This document shows positions 52,445-62,114 of a stretch of DNA of 64,000 bases, piece after piece. Below the pieces are notes generated by a model. That model had not been told where the DNA came from, searched no databases, and worked only from the letters and a program-made list of their open reading frames with translations. The first letter of the stretch is position 1. The number at the start of each line of letters is the position of its first letter. The stretch covers positions 1 through 64,000 of the forward strand of contig AEZC01000085.1 in the NCBI GenBank assembly GCA_000257205.1, read 5' to 3'. A program made the translations under genes and the position numbers. Source of the DNA: Vibrio ordalii ATCC 33509 (GTDB lineage: Bacteria; Pseudomonadota; Gammaproteobacteria; Enterobacterales; Vibrionaceae).

Positions 52445-52463
52445 ATTGTTATAATATAACAAT
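52445..52463. promoter_or_regulatory. Zur operator upstream of the zrg operon
   Basis: ATTGTTATAATATAACAAT is a perfect 19-base palindrome (9-base arms around one base) 27 bases before the first zrg gene. It matches the Zur consensus core TGTTATA-n-TATAACA. Zur repression by zinc is known for this cluster; the exact site is read here. Confidence 0.85.
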
Positions 52464-52558
52464 ATTGTGAGAATAAAGCGTACTCTTATTTTTATAAAAG
52501 CACCTTTCACCCCGATATGTTTAGCAAAGGCAGCCGTGTTATCGGCCACCTAAGGTTA

Positions 52559-53110
52559 TTATAAATTCTGCTTAATCAAGCCTAAAACCGTTTGAATTTC
52601 CTCATCACTCAATGCACCTTCCTTAACAAACAGTACCTTGCCTTGCTTGTCTTGAACGATGATCGCCGATGATTCCTCTTTTAAATCCCACGCTTTGGCT
52701 ATATTTCCCGCTTCATCTAGCACCATGGAAGACCACGGAAACTCTTTCTTGCTGTCTTGAGCGGAAGATTTGACAAACGATCCTGTGCCCCAAATCGCAT
52801 CATCTTGGTTGATGATCGAGGTGGTTTGATAACTTTCTGCGGGAAATTGTGCGGCCGTAATGGCACCCATCAATGGTGCATTTAACGCTTTAGCACTGCT
52901 GCGACCAGCAATAGCTTGAATGACGCGTACTTTGCCTAGCAGTTGGCTGGTATCCCAAGTTTGAAAGGCCGTTTTATCATCTTGTAGAATGATTTCACCA
53001 TATTTTTCCACTGAAACATCAGCAACTCGCTGACCTTGGGTAATGTTGTGTGCCATGGCAAGCGCTGGACAGCAGGCCATTAGAATGGCGATCACTCGTT
53101 TACTTTTCAT
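52559..53110 (-). CDS. ytfJ: YtfJ family periplasmic protein
   Basis: 183 residues from ATG 53110 (MKSKRVIAILMACCPALAMA, cleaved signal); a longer frame to 53167 has no ribosome site. The mature sequence HNITQGQRVADVSVEKYGEI and ILQDDKTAFQTWDTSQLLGKVRVIQAIAGR are YtfJ hallmarks; it has a thioredoxin-like fold without the CxxC pair. Function unknown. It lies between zrg and msrA on the same strand, with no shared promoter evident. Confidence 0.88.
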   Translation of the reverse strand: MKSKRVIAILMACCPALAMAHNITQGQRVADVSVEKYGEIILQDDKTAFQTWDTSQLLGKVRVIQAIAGRSSAKALNAPLMGAITAAQFPAESYQTTSIINQDDAIWGTGSFVKSSAQDSKKEFPWSSMVLDEAGNIAKAWDLKEESSAIIVQDKQGKVLFVKEGALSDEEIQTVLGLIKQNL

Positions 53111-53223
53111 TGTAGGGGTCCCCTTTAGTTGAGCAACAAAAGTATAGCACAGAATCAATAAAACCACGAAAAGAGGCCATTAACCGGTTAACAAAATGCT
53201 AACAAAGCCTCAATTCTACACGC

Positions 53224-53862
53224 TTATTCGCTGAGCTGGGGTGGGAAGCAGATGCCTGTTCCTCCTAACCCACAATAACCATTTGGATTTTTAGCTAAGT
53301 ATTGTTGATGATAGCTTTCGGCGTAGTAGTAAGGACCAGCGGGTGCAATTTCGGTGGTAATTAAGGCTCGTTGACTGGCTGACAACGCCTGTTGGTACCG
53401 CTGCTTTGAGGCCTGTGCTATTTGCTGTTGTTGTGCTGAATAGGTATAGATAGCGGAGCGATACTGGGTGCCTTTATCGTTACCTTGACGCATGCCTTGG
53501 GTCGGATCGTGTTTTTCCCAAAAATGACTTAATAGCCTTTCTAATGGCAAGCGTTGTGGATTAAAAATCACGCGTACCACTTCAGTATGGCCAGTTTCAC
53601 CACTGCATACTTCTTCGTAAGTTGGGTTTGGGGTAAAGCCGCCTGCATAGCCTACTGCAGTCGACACCACACCATCGAGTTGCCAAAATAAGCGTTCAGC
53701 GCCCCAAAAACAGCCCATACCAATCACTATTTGTTGCTGATGCTCATTAGGCTGCTCAGTGATTTTGCTGTGGTTAACGTAATGAATTTCCTCCACTGGC
53801 ATAGGGGTTTCTCGTCCTTTCAGTGCTGTTTGTGCGCTGACCATTGTTTGTTTATTGAGCAT
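53224..53862 (-). CDS. msrA: Peptide methionine sulfoxide reductase MsrA
   Basis: 212 residues, as in E. coli. Reduces Met-S-sulfoxide in proteins. Catalytic Cys51 in [12 protein letters not shown], the resolving pair near the C terminus in [11 protein letters not shown], and [21 protein letters not shown] are present. The first 40 residues are an extension with no signal peptide. It is divergent from tamA, as in E. coli. Confidence 0.96.
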   Translation of the reverse strand: MLNKQTMVSAQTALKGRETPMPVEEIHYVNHSKITEQPNEHQQQIVIGMGCFWGAERLFWQLDGVVSTAVGYAGGFTPNPTYEEVCSGETGHTEVVRVIFNPQRLPLERLLSHFWEKHDPTQGMRQGNDKGTQYRSAIYTYSAQQQQIAQASKQRYQQALSASQRALITTEIAPAGPYYYAESYHQQYLAKNPNGYCGLGGTGICFPPQLSE

Positions 53863-54029
53863 GAACTTTCCTTTCGTGTGTCTATTTTGGGCTTTATTTA
53901 TTGTTGTTGAGCCACTGTTTCACGTTCAGCCCCAATAATTGACTGATTTCATACAGACGAAGCGTGCTATTGGCGGTATGATTTCCAGCCATTAACGATC
54001 TGTTTACTCAACTGTTCCTTTAATTAAGC

Positions 54030-55742
54030 ATGAGACGAAAATCATTACCAGTTCTATTCACGATGCTACTTGTTTCCACTTCCGCGTATGCCAAGGTGGC
54101 GTTAACCATTAATGGTTTACAGGGTGAATTAGAAAACAACGTTGAAGCCTATTTATCGTCTATTCTAGAGAGCGACTATTCAACGCATCCTCGTTTTCAA
54201 TCTCGTTTAGAGAAAAGTATGACGGAAGCGCTTGCGGCGCTCGGTTACTATCATCCTCAATTTGAGTTTGTGGTGGCGAGCGATGAGCAAGCGCTGGTGG
54301 TTAATATTAATCCCGGGCCGTTAACCACTATTAAAGAGATGGATGTGGTGATCAGCGGGGAAGCTGAATCTGATGTTGATTTTGCCAATCTTATTAGCCG
54401 CAATGCTCTTAAAGTGGGCGCGGCGGTTAATCATGGCCAGTACGATGCTTTGAAATCGGGTATCCGTAACTTAGCGCTGCAAAAAGGTTATTTTAACGGC
54501 AATTTTGAATTAAGCCGTTTGGAAGTCGCGCCAGAGTTGAATGAAGCTTTTGTTCGTCTTCATTTTAACAGTGGTATCCGTTACCATTTTGGTCCTTCTG
54601 TTATTACTGGCAATCAAATTGAAGAGCAGCGAGTCCGCTCACTTCAGCCTTATAAAAACAATGATCCTTATCTGGTTTCCAAGGTCGGGGAATATAACCA
54701 AAACTTATCCAATACTGATTGGTTTTCCTCGGTTTTTGTCGAACCCGATCTCAGCCAACTGGAGAACGGCCGCGAACTGCCGATGAAGGTTTCCCTTGCA
54801 CCGCAAGCTCGAAACCAACTTGAAACTGGTTTAGGTTACTCAACGGATGTGGGAGTGCGCGGTTCATTTAAATGGAAGAAACCTTGGGTTAACAGCCTCG
54901 GCCACAGCTTTGATAGTAGTTTCTCCCTTTCCTCCCCTGAGCAGACTATTACTGCTGGTTATAAAATTCCACTGGAAGATGTGCGGCGTGAATATTATCG
55001 AATTCAGTATGGGATGAAGAATCTCGACAACCGTGATACGAAGAGTTTGGAATCTAACTTATCGTTTGAGCGCCACTGGCTGCGTGATGGTGGCTGGCAT
55101 CGAACCCTATTCGTTCGTTATTTGATAGAAAACTACGAACAAGGTTTGCAAAGTGATGTCGACCAGTTTGTATTACCGGGAGCGACCTATTCTCGTGTAC
55201 GTGTTCGCGGTGGTTCAATGCCGATGTGGGGCGATAAACAGAGCATCACACTTGAGTATGGCGATCCGAATTTCGTTTCTGAAACGCGCGTGGTGCGCTT
55301 GTTGGCTGGTACGGCTTGGATACGCAGCGCTGGGCAAAACCATCGTGGTTTATTGCGTTTAGACAGTGGCGCAAACTTCAGTGAAGAGTTTGATAAACTC
55401 TCGCCTTCTCTGCGTTTCTTTGCAGGTGGCGATAACAATTTACGAGGTTATAGTTATCAATCTATCTCACCTAAAGATGCTAGCGGCGCACTGACTGGAG
55501 CCCAATACATCGCCACCAGTTCGTTGGAGTATCAATATCGTTTGGTTGGAAATTGGTGGGGTGCACTGTTTGTCGATTATGGCGATGCCTTTAATGATTC
55601 GCCGGATTGGAAAACTGGTGTGGGAGCTGGGATTCGTTGGGCTTCTCCGGTTGGACCGATCCGCTTAGATTTTGCATGGGGGCTTGACGCCAATCCCGGT
55701 GATGAATTTCAGCTGCATTTCACCTTGGGGCCTGAACTATGA
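54030..55742 (+). CDS. tamA: Translocation and assembly module subunit TamA
   Basis: 570 residues. Outer-membrane Omp85-family protein that with TamB inserts autotransporters and moves phospholipid. Signal peptide ends LVSTSAYA. Three POTRA domains fill about 22-265 (VALTINGLQGELENNV, IKEMDVVISGE), then a 16-strand barrel starting around GLGYSTDVGVRG; the conserved motif RFFAGGDNNLRGYSY is near 460, and the last residues HFTLGPEL fit a barrel end. Overlaps tamB by four bases. Confidence 0.95.
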   Translation: MRRKSLPVLFTMLLVSTSAYAKVALTINGLQGELENNVEAYLSSILESDYSTHPRFQSRLEKSMTEALAALGYYHPQFEFVVASDEQALVVNINPGPLTTIKEMDVVISGEAESDVDFANLISRNALKVGAAVNHGQYDALKSGIRNLALQKGYFNGNFELSRLEVAPELNEAFVRLHFNSGIRYHFGPSVITGNQIEEQRVRSLQPYKNNDPYLVSKVGEYNQNLSNTDWFSSVFVEPDLSQLENGRELPMKVSLAPQARNQLETGLGYSTDVGVRGSFKWKKPWVNSLGHSFDSSFSLSSPEQTITAGYKIPLEDVRREYYRIQYGMKNLDNRDTKSLESNLSFERHWLRDGGWHRTLFVRYLIENYEQGLQSDVDQFVLPGATYSRVRVRGGSMPMWGDKQSITLEYGDPNFVSETRVVRLLAGTAWIRSAGQNHRGLLRLDSGANFSEEFDKLSPSLRFFAGGDNNLRGYSYQSISPKDASGALTGAQYIATSSLEYQYRLVGNWWGALFVDYGDAFNDSPDWKTGVGAGIRWASPVGPIRLDFAWGLDANPGDEFQLHFTLGPEL

Positions 55743-58700
55743 CCAAAGTGATGTTGAAGATAACCAAATGGGCATCGGCGATTTTATTCACCTTGTTGGG
55801 CGCGGTATTTATTGAACTCGCAGCCTTGTTGTTTACCAACACAGGGCTTAACGGCCTGTTGTGGGGAGCGCAAAAAGCGCTGCCACAACTGCAGGTTGCC
55901 AGCGCTCAAGGTGCCATTTTTCCACGTTTCACGCTCAACCAAGTCACCTTTTCCGATGAGGCATTAAAGCTCGAACTCGATCTACAGCGCGTGACATTAG
56001 CCATAAGTGCTAGCTGCTTATTGGAGCCTTCAATTTGCTTAAATGAACTTGCGATCAGTGGCTTAATGCTGGCGCTGCCAGAGCTTCCCCCTTCGACGCA
56101 AGGTGAGCCTTCGTCTGCCTCTGATCCCATTACGTCAATCTCCACACCAGTACCAATTAAGGTCGGCCGTGTTGAGCTCAATGATATTCAACTGGATATT
56201 TTTGGCAATACGCTGGCATGGAAGCAATTTTCTACCCATGCCTCATTTCAAGGTAACCGCTTACGGATTGGCAAAACCAGTTGGAGCGATATTCAACTGA
56301 AGCTTGCGACCAATGACGAGGTAGATTCAGCCTCAAGCGCACAATCCAAACCCACTCAATCCACAACCGTATCATCGACTGTTGCACCTACGGTGAAAAC
56401 GCCGATTACCTTGCCAGAGGTGATCATTCCGCTGCAATTGGAAGTGGCGCGTTTTGATATTAATCGTTTTACCCTTGAGCAAGCTGAGCCTTTGGTTGTC
56501 AACCACATTGGTTTGGTTGTGAATGCTTATCAGAGCAGCGTTTCATTAAAATCATTTGAGCTTGAGCTGCCACAATTGATTGCCAACCTAAAAGCTGATG
56601 CGCAGCTGAAGGGAGACTATCCACTCAATCTCTCTTTAAAAAGCACGCTCAAAATGGCCGAAGCTCAGGGGCAAACACTGGCACTAGAGGCTTCGGGTAG
56701 CTTGGGTGATTTAACGCTCAACGCGAAACTGGGCGGGCTTGCGCAAGCAAACTTAAATGCGCAATTGGCGCTACTGCAACCTGAGATCCCGTTTGATATT
56801 TCGTTGGATGATGTTCAAGCACAGTGGCCATTGATTGGGCAAGGAGACTATTTTGTTCGCGTGCCGAGTTTAAAAACTCAAGGCTCACTCGACGGATATA
56901 GCGTGGCGCTCAATGGCCAACTGCAAGGTAAAGAGCTGCCCGATGTGACGCTGGATGTTGCTGGTAAAGGCACTTTACAGCAAATCAACTTAGATTCTTT
57001 GCTGGTCGACACCTTAGGGGGGCAAATTGCTGGCCAAGTGATGGCTAACTGGCAAGCCCCAATTCACTGGCAAGCAGCGCTGAATTTAGAACAGATTCAG
57101 CCGGGATTGCAGTGGCCGGAAGCCAAAGGCGTGATCAGCGGTAAGCTCGAAACCACGGGCGAGCTGACCGCGCAGGGCAGTTGGAACGTTGCGCTGCCTA
57201 TTTTGGATATTGAGGGGGTGTTGCGTGGCTACCCACTGAATATTGAAGGTCAATTAAACGCATCAGATATGACAGGGAAAGGCGCTTTTACTGTGTCGAC
57301 CAGCGGCTTAACGTTAGCCCATGGACCCAACCAGATTACGGCCAAAGGTGAGCTGGATAAAGAGTGGCGTATGGGCTTATCGGTTGATTTTGCGGATCTG
57401 GTGAAAAGTGTTCCTGATTTGCACGGCAAAGTGATTGGCGATATTTATCTGCGTGGCGATTTACAGCAGCCACAAATTAAGCTGCGCCTTAATGCAAATG
57501 ATCTTGCTTGGCAGCAACAAGCGACTCTAAAGCAGGTGACCTTAACCGGTGATGTGACGCCACTGCCTGTGCCACAAGCCGAAGTGAAGTTGCAGGCAAG
57601 GCTGTTGAGCTACCAACAGCAGTTAGTTGATCGTATTGACTTGCATTTTTCAGGTACCCAAGCGCAGCATCAACTGAGCTTAGACGTCATTTCAAATCTG
57701 ATTTCAACCAGCTTAGCGATCAGTGGATCTTTTGAAGATAAGCCGACGATGCAGTGGCAAGGTGCGCTGGAACGAGTACAACTGTCCACAGAACAAGGGC
57801 CGTGGCTATTAAACCAAGCGACACCTGTTGCGGTTAATATCGAGAAGCAGCAAGCCACGATTGCCGCGCATTGTTGGCAGCAAGAGGGAGCATCGCTCTG
57901 CTTAGATAAAGACGCGACTGTGGGGCAAAGTGGCGCGGCCGAGCTCTCTCTCAACCATTTTGATTTTCAGCAAATCGCAATGTTTTTACCGCAAGAGACT
58001 CAACTTAAAGGCCAAGCCGATGTCAGTCTCACCGCTCAATGGGCGCCCAATACCGCGCCTCAAGCGAAAGTATTACTCAGCTTAAGCCAAGGTGCAGTCA
58101 CGCAGCACATCGATCAAGCCATTACTTTAGGTTGGGATAGTGTCACTATTGACAGTACGCTTGAACAGAACAAGCTGTTTGCTCGTTGGCTAGTGGATGT
58201 GACCGATAATGGCGATCTGTCGGGGCAAATCACCATTGCGGATCTAATGGCAAAAGAAAAAATGATGGATGGCGCATTAACGCTTTCCACTTTTAATATT
58301 GATTTTCTACAGCAGCTGCTTGGGGATTATAGCCAAGCGAAATCGAAGGTTCGCAGTCAACTTGCCTTCAGTGGGCCGATGTTGCACCCGAAAGTGATGG
58401 GCAGCGTGGTGGTGGATGACATTGTCGTCAAAGGCGATATTTCGCCGCTGGATGTTACCTCGGGCCGAGTGGCGATGGACTTTAATGGTTACCAAGCCTT
58501 GCTCAATGCAGCGATTCAAACAGCGGATGGCGAGTTGAGTATCAAGGGGGATGTCGACTGGCAGAAAATGGAGCAGTGGCGTGCCAACCTGCGCGTGTTG
58601 GCCGATGAGCTATTGGTGGATCTGCCGCCTATCGTCAAGATTAAAGTTATCCCAGACATGAGCATTACGCTGGAACCTCAACTGGCCACTGTGACAGGAA

Positions 58701-59536
58701 ATATTAACCTGCCTTGGGGACGTATTGTGGTAGAAGAGTTGCCATCAAGTGCGATCAGTGTTTCTAAAGATCAAGTGATATTGGACGCTGCTTTGCAGCC
58801 TGTGAGCGAGCAAAGCGTCATGCCATTTAACGTTGAAACTAATGTAAACATCTCGATTGGTGATGATTTCAGGCTCAGTGCCTTTGGTTTGCAAGGCGGG
58901 TTGATTGGCCGCCTCAATGTGGCGCAAAAGGATAAAGGCCCAATGATTACTGGAGAAGTAAACATTCAAAATGGTTCGTATCGCTCTTTTGGACAAGATT
59001 TGTTGATCCAAGAAGGTAAAATTTTAATGAATGGACCAGTGGATCAACCTTATGTTTCTATTCGAGCCGTGCGCAACCCTAATAACACACAAGATGGTGT
59101 TATTGCTGGGGTGAAAGTGACGGGGCCCGCTGATGAACCTGCGGTTTCTATTTTTTCAGAACCCGCGATGCCACAAGCCAATGCTCTTTCTTACCTACTT
59201 CGTGGTCAGAATATTGATGGTGAGGCGGGTGGCAATGCGATGACTACTGCGCTGATTGGTCTGAGCTTGGCACAAAGCGGTAAAGTGGTGGGTGAAATTG
59301 GCCAAGCTTTTGGCGTACAAGATCTACAGTTGGATACGGCTGGTGACGGTGATGATTCACAAGTGACAGTGAGTGGTTATATTTTACCGGGATTACAAGT
59401 GAAATATGGCGTTGGTATTTTCAGTTCGGTCGGTGAATTTACCGTGCGTTATCGCTTAATGAGAGATCTGTACATTGAAGCGGTATCCGGCCTTGATAGC
59501 GCGGTGGATCTTTTGTATCAGTTTGAATTTAACTAG
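55739..59536 (+). CDS. tamB: Translocation and assembly module subunit TamB
   Basis: 1265 residues. AsmA-like inner-membrane protein that bridges the periplasm as a long beta groove and pairs with TamA; it contributes to lipid transport to the outer membrane. N-terminal anchor at about 12-32 (SAILFTLLGAVFIELAALLF), then a low-complexity Ser/Thr/Pro stretch near 195-220, and the C-terminal DUF490 domain (GRIVVEELPSSAISVS, QGLIGRLNVAQ-like, LSYLLRGQNIDGEAGG, YIEAVSGLDSAVDLLYQFEF). ATGA overlap with tamA gives coupling. Confidence 0.95.
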   Translation: MTKVMLKITKWASAILFTLLGAVFIELAALLFTNTGLNGLLWGAQKALPQLQVASAQGAIFPRFTLNQVTFSDEALKLELDLQRVTLAISASCLLEPSICLNELAISGLMLALPELPPSTQGEPSSASDPITSISTPVPIKVGRVELNDIQLDIFGNTLAWKQFSTHASFQGNRLRIGKTSWSDIQLKLATNDEVDSASSAQSKPTQSTTVSSTVAPTVKTPITLPEVIIPLQLEVARFDINRFTLEQAEPLVVNHIGLVVNAYQSSVSLKSFELELPQLIANLKADAQLKGDYPLNLSLKSTLKMAEAQGQTLALEASGSLGDLTLNAKLGGLAQANLNAQLALLQPEIPFDISLDDVQAQWPLIGQGDYFVRVPSLKTQGSLDGYSVALNGQLQGKELPDVTLDVAGKGTLQQINLDSLLVDTLGGQIAGQVMANWQAPIHWQAALNLEQIQPGLQWPEAKGVISGKLETTGELTAQGSWNVALPILDIEGVLRGYPLNIEGQLNASDMTGKGAFTVSTSGLTLAHGPNQITAKGELDKEWRMGLSVDFADLVKSVPDLHGKVIGDIYLRGDLQQPQIKLRLNANDLAWQQQATLKQVTLTGDVTPLPVPQAEVKLQARLLSYQQQLVDRIDLHFSGTQAQHQLSLDVISNLISTSLAISGSFEDKPTMQWQGALERVQLSTEQGPWLLNQATPVAVNIEKQQATIAAHCWQQEGASLCLDKDATVGQSGAAELSLNHFDFQQIAMFLPQETQLKGQADVSLTAQWAPNTAPQAKVLLSLSQGAVTQHIDQAITLGWDSVTIDSTLEQNKLFARWLVDVTDNGDLSGQITIADLMAKEKMMDGALTLSTFNIDFLQQLLGDYSQAKSKVRSQLAFSGPMLHPKVMGSVVVDDIVVKGDISPLDVTSGRVAMDFNGYQALLNAAIQTADGELSIKGDVDWQKMEQWRANLRVLADELLVDLPPIVKIKVIPDMSITLEPQLATVTGNINLPWGRIVVEELPSSAISVSKDQVILDAALQPVSEQSVMPFNVETNVNISIGDDFRLSAFGLQGGLIGRLNVAQKDKGPMITGEVNIQNGSYRSFGQDLLIQEGKILMNGPVDQPYVSIRAVRNPNNTQDGVIAGVKVTGPADEPAVSIFSEPAMPQANALSYLLRGQNIDGEAGGNAMTTALIGLSLAQSGKVVGEIGQAFGVQDLQLDTAGDGDDSQVTVSGYILPGLQVKYGVGIFSSVGEFTVRYRLMRDLYIEAVSGLDSAVDLLYQFEFN

Positions 59537-59546
59537 GGACGGTTAC

Positions 59547-59894
59547 ATGCAACATCTGATTTTTGTCTACGGTACATTACGCCGTGGTGAAAGTAATGCA
59601 CACCTGCTTGAGACAAGCGAAATGTTGGGCTCATTCTGCACACAGCCTGACTACGCGCTGTACGATCTAGGTCCATATCCTGGATTGACTCAGGGTCAGC
59701 AATCGATAGTCGGTGAGGTATATCGAGTGGATGAGCAAACACTAGCAAAACTCGATATTTTAGAAGATATTCCTATCGAATATCGCCGTGAAACGGTTGA
59801 TACCCCATTTGGCCGTGCGTGGATTTATCTCTATCAAGATCACCGCCGTCTTACTGCTGTGATTGATTCTGGAGACTGGTGCCAACGGGTGTAA
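59547..59894 (+). CDS. ytfP: Gamma-glutamylcyclotransferase-family protein YtfP
   Basis: 115 residues from ATG 59547, 10 bases after tamB; GGGACGG precedes it. The fold signature VYGTLRRGESNAHLL (7-21) and GEVYRVDEQTLAKLDILEDIPIEYRRE are clear. The substrate of YtfP is unproven. Last gene of the tamAB-ytfP transcript, as in E. coli. Confidence 0.92.
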   Translation: MQHLIFVYGTLRRGESNAHLLETSEMLGSFCTQPDYALYDLGPYPGLTQGQQSIVGEVYRVDEQTLAKLDILEDIPIEYRRETVDTPFGRAWIYLYQDHRRLTAVIDSGDWCQRV

Positions 59895-59914
59895 CGAACG
59901 GCGTTGAAAATGGA

Positions 59915-59960
59915 AATAAAAAAGCCATATCGCGCGTTAGCAGGATGTGGCTTTTTATTT
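59915..59960 (+). terminator. Terminator of the tamA-tamB-ytfP transcript
   Basis: AAATAAAAAAGCCATAT pairs with ATGTGGCTTTTTATTT around a 14-base loop, ending in a T-rich tail, about 20 bases after ytfP. Confidence 0.75.
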
Positions 59961-59970
59961 ATAACGACAC

Positions 59971-60098
59971 TTATACCCTTCCTACTTGAAGCTGCAGCGG
60001 TGTTGGCTACGTTTGTTCACCCCAATCACATAGTTTGCCTATGAGCATGGGGACTCACTTGCCGCCTACCTGCAACTCCAAGTTGTTTGGGTATATAA
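59971..60098. repeat. Complete ERIC element
   Basis: A 128-base imperfect palindrome bounded by TTATACCC and GGGTATATAA, with GCAGCGGTGTTGGCT, TCACCCCAATCAC, ATGGGGACTCACTTGCCGCC and CTGCAACTCCAAGTTGTTTGG as in the enterobacterial repetitive intergenic consensus. It sits between converging ytfP and ppa, the usual extragenic, transcribed setting. Confidence 0.9.
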
Positions 60099-60124
60099 CT
60101 ATCGTGACTGTTTAATGATGGTGA

Positions 60125-60652
60125 CTACTTTTGAGCGCGTTCAAATGAAGTCAGGATTTCAGCTCGCGCGGCAGCGGCATCTTCCCATCCATCGACTTTG
60201 ACCCATTTGCCCGCTTCAAGCTCTTTATAGCGTTCAAAGAACTGTGTAATTTGCGCCTTCAGTAGTGCTGGCAGGTCATTTACGTCTTGAATGTGGTCGT
60301 ACTCTTTGGTGAGCTTGGAGTGAGGAACCGCCACCACTTTGGCATCTTCACCAGACTCATCGGTCATCTTCAATACGCCAACTGGGCGGCAGCGAATCAC
60401 CGAGCCTGGCATCAGCGGATAAGGGGTGGGCACCAACACATCGACAGGATCGCCATCGAGCGATAAGGTGTGATTTACATAACCGTAGTTGCATGGGTAG
60501 AACATAGGTGAAGACATGAAACGGTCCACAAATACCGCGCCAGATTCTTTGTCGACTTCGTATTTGATTGGGTCGGCGTTGGCTGGAATTTCAATCACCA
60601 CGTAAATATCATCAGGCAGTGATTTTCCTGCCGGAACGTTGTTTAAGCTCAT
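60125..60652 (-). CDS. ppa: Inorganic pyrophosphatase
   Basis: 175 residues, family I soluble enzyme, hydrolysing pyrophosphate to drive biosynthesis. The signature DGDPVDVLV (about 66-74) with three metal-binding Asp residues and [21 protein letters not shown] near the N terminus are conserved. AAAGGAAA precedes the ATG on the minus strand. Synteny ytfP-ppa-fbp-mpl matches E. coli. Confidence 0.97.
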   Translation of the reverse strand: MSLNNVPAGKSLPDDIYVVIEIPANADPIKYEVDKESGAVFVDRFMSSPMFYPCNYGYVNHTLSLDGDPVDVLVPTPYPLMPGSVIRCRPVGVLKMTDESGEDAKVVAVPHSKLTKEYDHIQDVNDLPALLKAQITQFFERYKELEAGKWVKVDGWEDAAAARAEILTSFERAQK

Positions 60653-60791
60653 TTAGCATTTCCTTTTTCGTCGCTGGACTTAAATTGTGTTGGGTTGATT
60701 AACAGAACGTAAACGCTTGTGTTGCAACTTTAGCGGTAAATAGGAAACGGTGTAAACCGTAAAAAGAGAGCCTTGCCTCATATTTATCGAT

Positions 60792-60817
60792 AAAAAAAGC
60801 GCCTAGAGTTAGGCGCT
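60792..60817 (-). terminator. Terminator of fbp
   Basis: AGCGCCTA pairs with TAGGCGCT around four bases, and on the minus strand the stem is followed by TTTTTTT, 13 bases after the fbp stop codon. Confidence 0.9.
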
Positions 60818-60829
60818 CACTGAGCTTGT

Positions 60830-61840
60830 TTAGTCACGGTTGAGTTCTAAAAACTCTTCCAATTTTCGGACCATATTTTTTGAACCGCAGAAGAATGGCA
60901 CACGTTGATGTAGCTCTGTCGGTTTAATATCTAATACGCGATTGACACCATCAGAAGCAATACCGCCTGCTTGTTCAATCAAAAACGCCATTGGATTGCA
61001 TTCATACAATAGACGCAGCTTGCCGTTTGGATGGCTTTGCGTGCTTGGGTATAGATAGATGCCACCTTTGAGCAGATTACGGTGAAAATCCGCCACCAAT
61101 GAACCAATGTAACGTGAGGTGTAAGGGCGATTATCTTCAGGCACACTCTCTTGGCAATATTTAATGTATTTTTTGACGCCGGTTGGAAAGCGGATGTAGT
61201 TACCTTCATTGATGGAGTAAATTTTACCATCATCGAAGGTCATCATATTGGGGTGTGAAAGATAGAAAGTGCCGAGTGACGGGTCATAAGTAAAGCCATT
61301 TACGCCGTTGCCAGTGGTGTAGACTAACATGGTTGAAGAGCCGTAAATGACATAACCGGCCGCAACCTGTTTATTGCCTAGTTGTAAGAAGTCTTCTTGC
61401 GTTGGGGGCGTGCCAACCGGCGATACGCGGCGATAAATAGAAAAAATCGTGCCGACAGAGACATTGACATCGATGTTGGATGAGCCGTCCAGCGGGTCCA
61501 TCAACACCACGTATTTTGCGTTTTTGTTGAGCTCTTTGCTGAACGCAACCGCTTCATCTTCTTCTTCACTGGCGACACCACACACTTGATCGCGCGCTTC
61601 AAGCGCCGCTTTAAATTTTTCGTTGGCGTAGACATCGAGTTTTTGTTGTTCTTCGCCTTGAATATTATCTGAGCCCACCGCACCAGTAATATCAGCAAGG
61701 CCCGCTTTGTTGATTTCTCTGTTAACAATTTTTGCCGCAAGACGAATAGAGGACAACAGAGATGAAAGATCACCGCTTGCGTGGGGGAAGTCATGTTGTT
61801 TCTCAACAATAAACTCGCCAAGAGTGCGAATCTCAGACAT
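60830..61840 (-). CDS. fbp: Fructose-1,6-bisphosphatase class 1
   Basis: 336 residues. Gluconeogenic removal of the 1-phosphate of fructose 1,6-bisphosphate. Metal-binding signature [13 protein letters not shown] (114-126), the AMP-site region near the N terminus, and [35 protein letters not shown] near the C terminus. AAGGAAAT precedes the ATG. Divergent from mpl across 274 bases; ppa follows after a terminator. Confidence 0.97.
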   Translation of the reverse strand: MSEIRTLGEFIVEKQHDFPHASGDLSSLLSSIRLAAKIVNREINKAGLADITGAVGSDNIQGEEQQKLDVYANEKFKAALEARDQVCGVASEEEDEAVAFSKELNKNAKYVVLMDPLDGSSNIDVNVSVGTIFSIYRRVSPVGTPPTQEDFLQLGNKQVAAGYVIYGSSTMLVYTTGNGVNGFTYDPSLGTFYLSHPNMMTFDDGKIYSINEGNYIRFPTGVKKYIKYCQESVPEDNRPYTSRYIGSLVADFHRNLLKGGIYLYPSTQSHPNGKLRLLYECNPMAFLIEQAGGIASDGVNRVLDIKPTELHQRVPFFCGSKNMVRKLEEFLELNRD

Positions 61841-62114
61841 GTTATTTCCTTAACATAGCTATATAGGATAGGGAGTGATTGTTTCACAACGCATCCTCTT
61901 ACTGGGATGTCGGCCGAAACGAGTCACCCATTTGATAACGTTTGGGTAACAATGAGATTCTAGGGCTTAGATCTTTTTAATGGTAATGAAGTAACAGATT
62001 GAGATCTCAATTTGTTTGTCGACTTTTGATAAGTTGCAAACATGCTCGCTTTTCTTAAATGGATGGTGATAATGGAGGCAATCACTCACAACGCCATGTG
62101 CGAGGCTAGGATTT

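Noticed and set aside
61841..62114. Hidden gene between fbp and mpl
   Set aside because: The 274-base gap has frequent stops in all frames and no ribosome site; it is probably two divergent promoters, though I could not assign clear -35/-10 elements.
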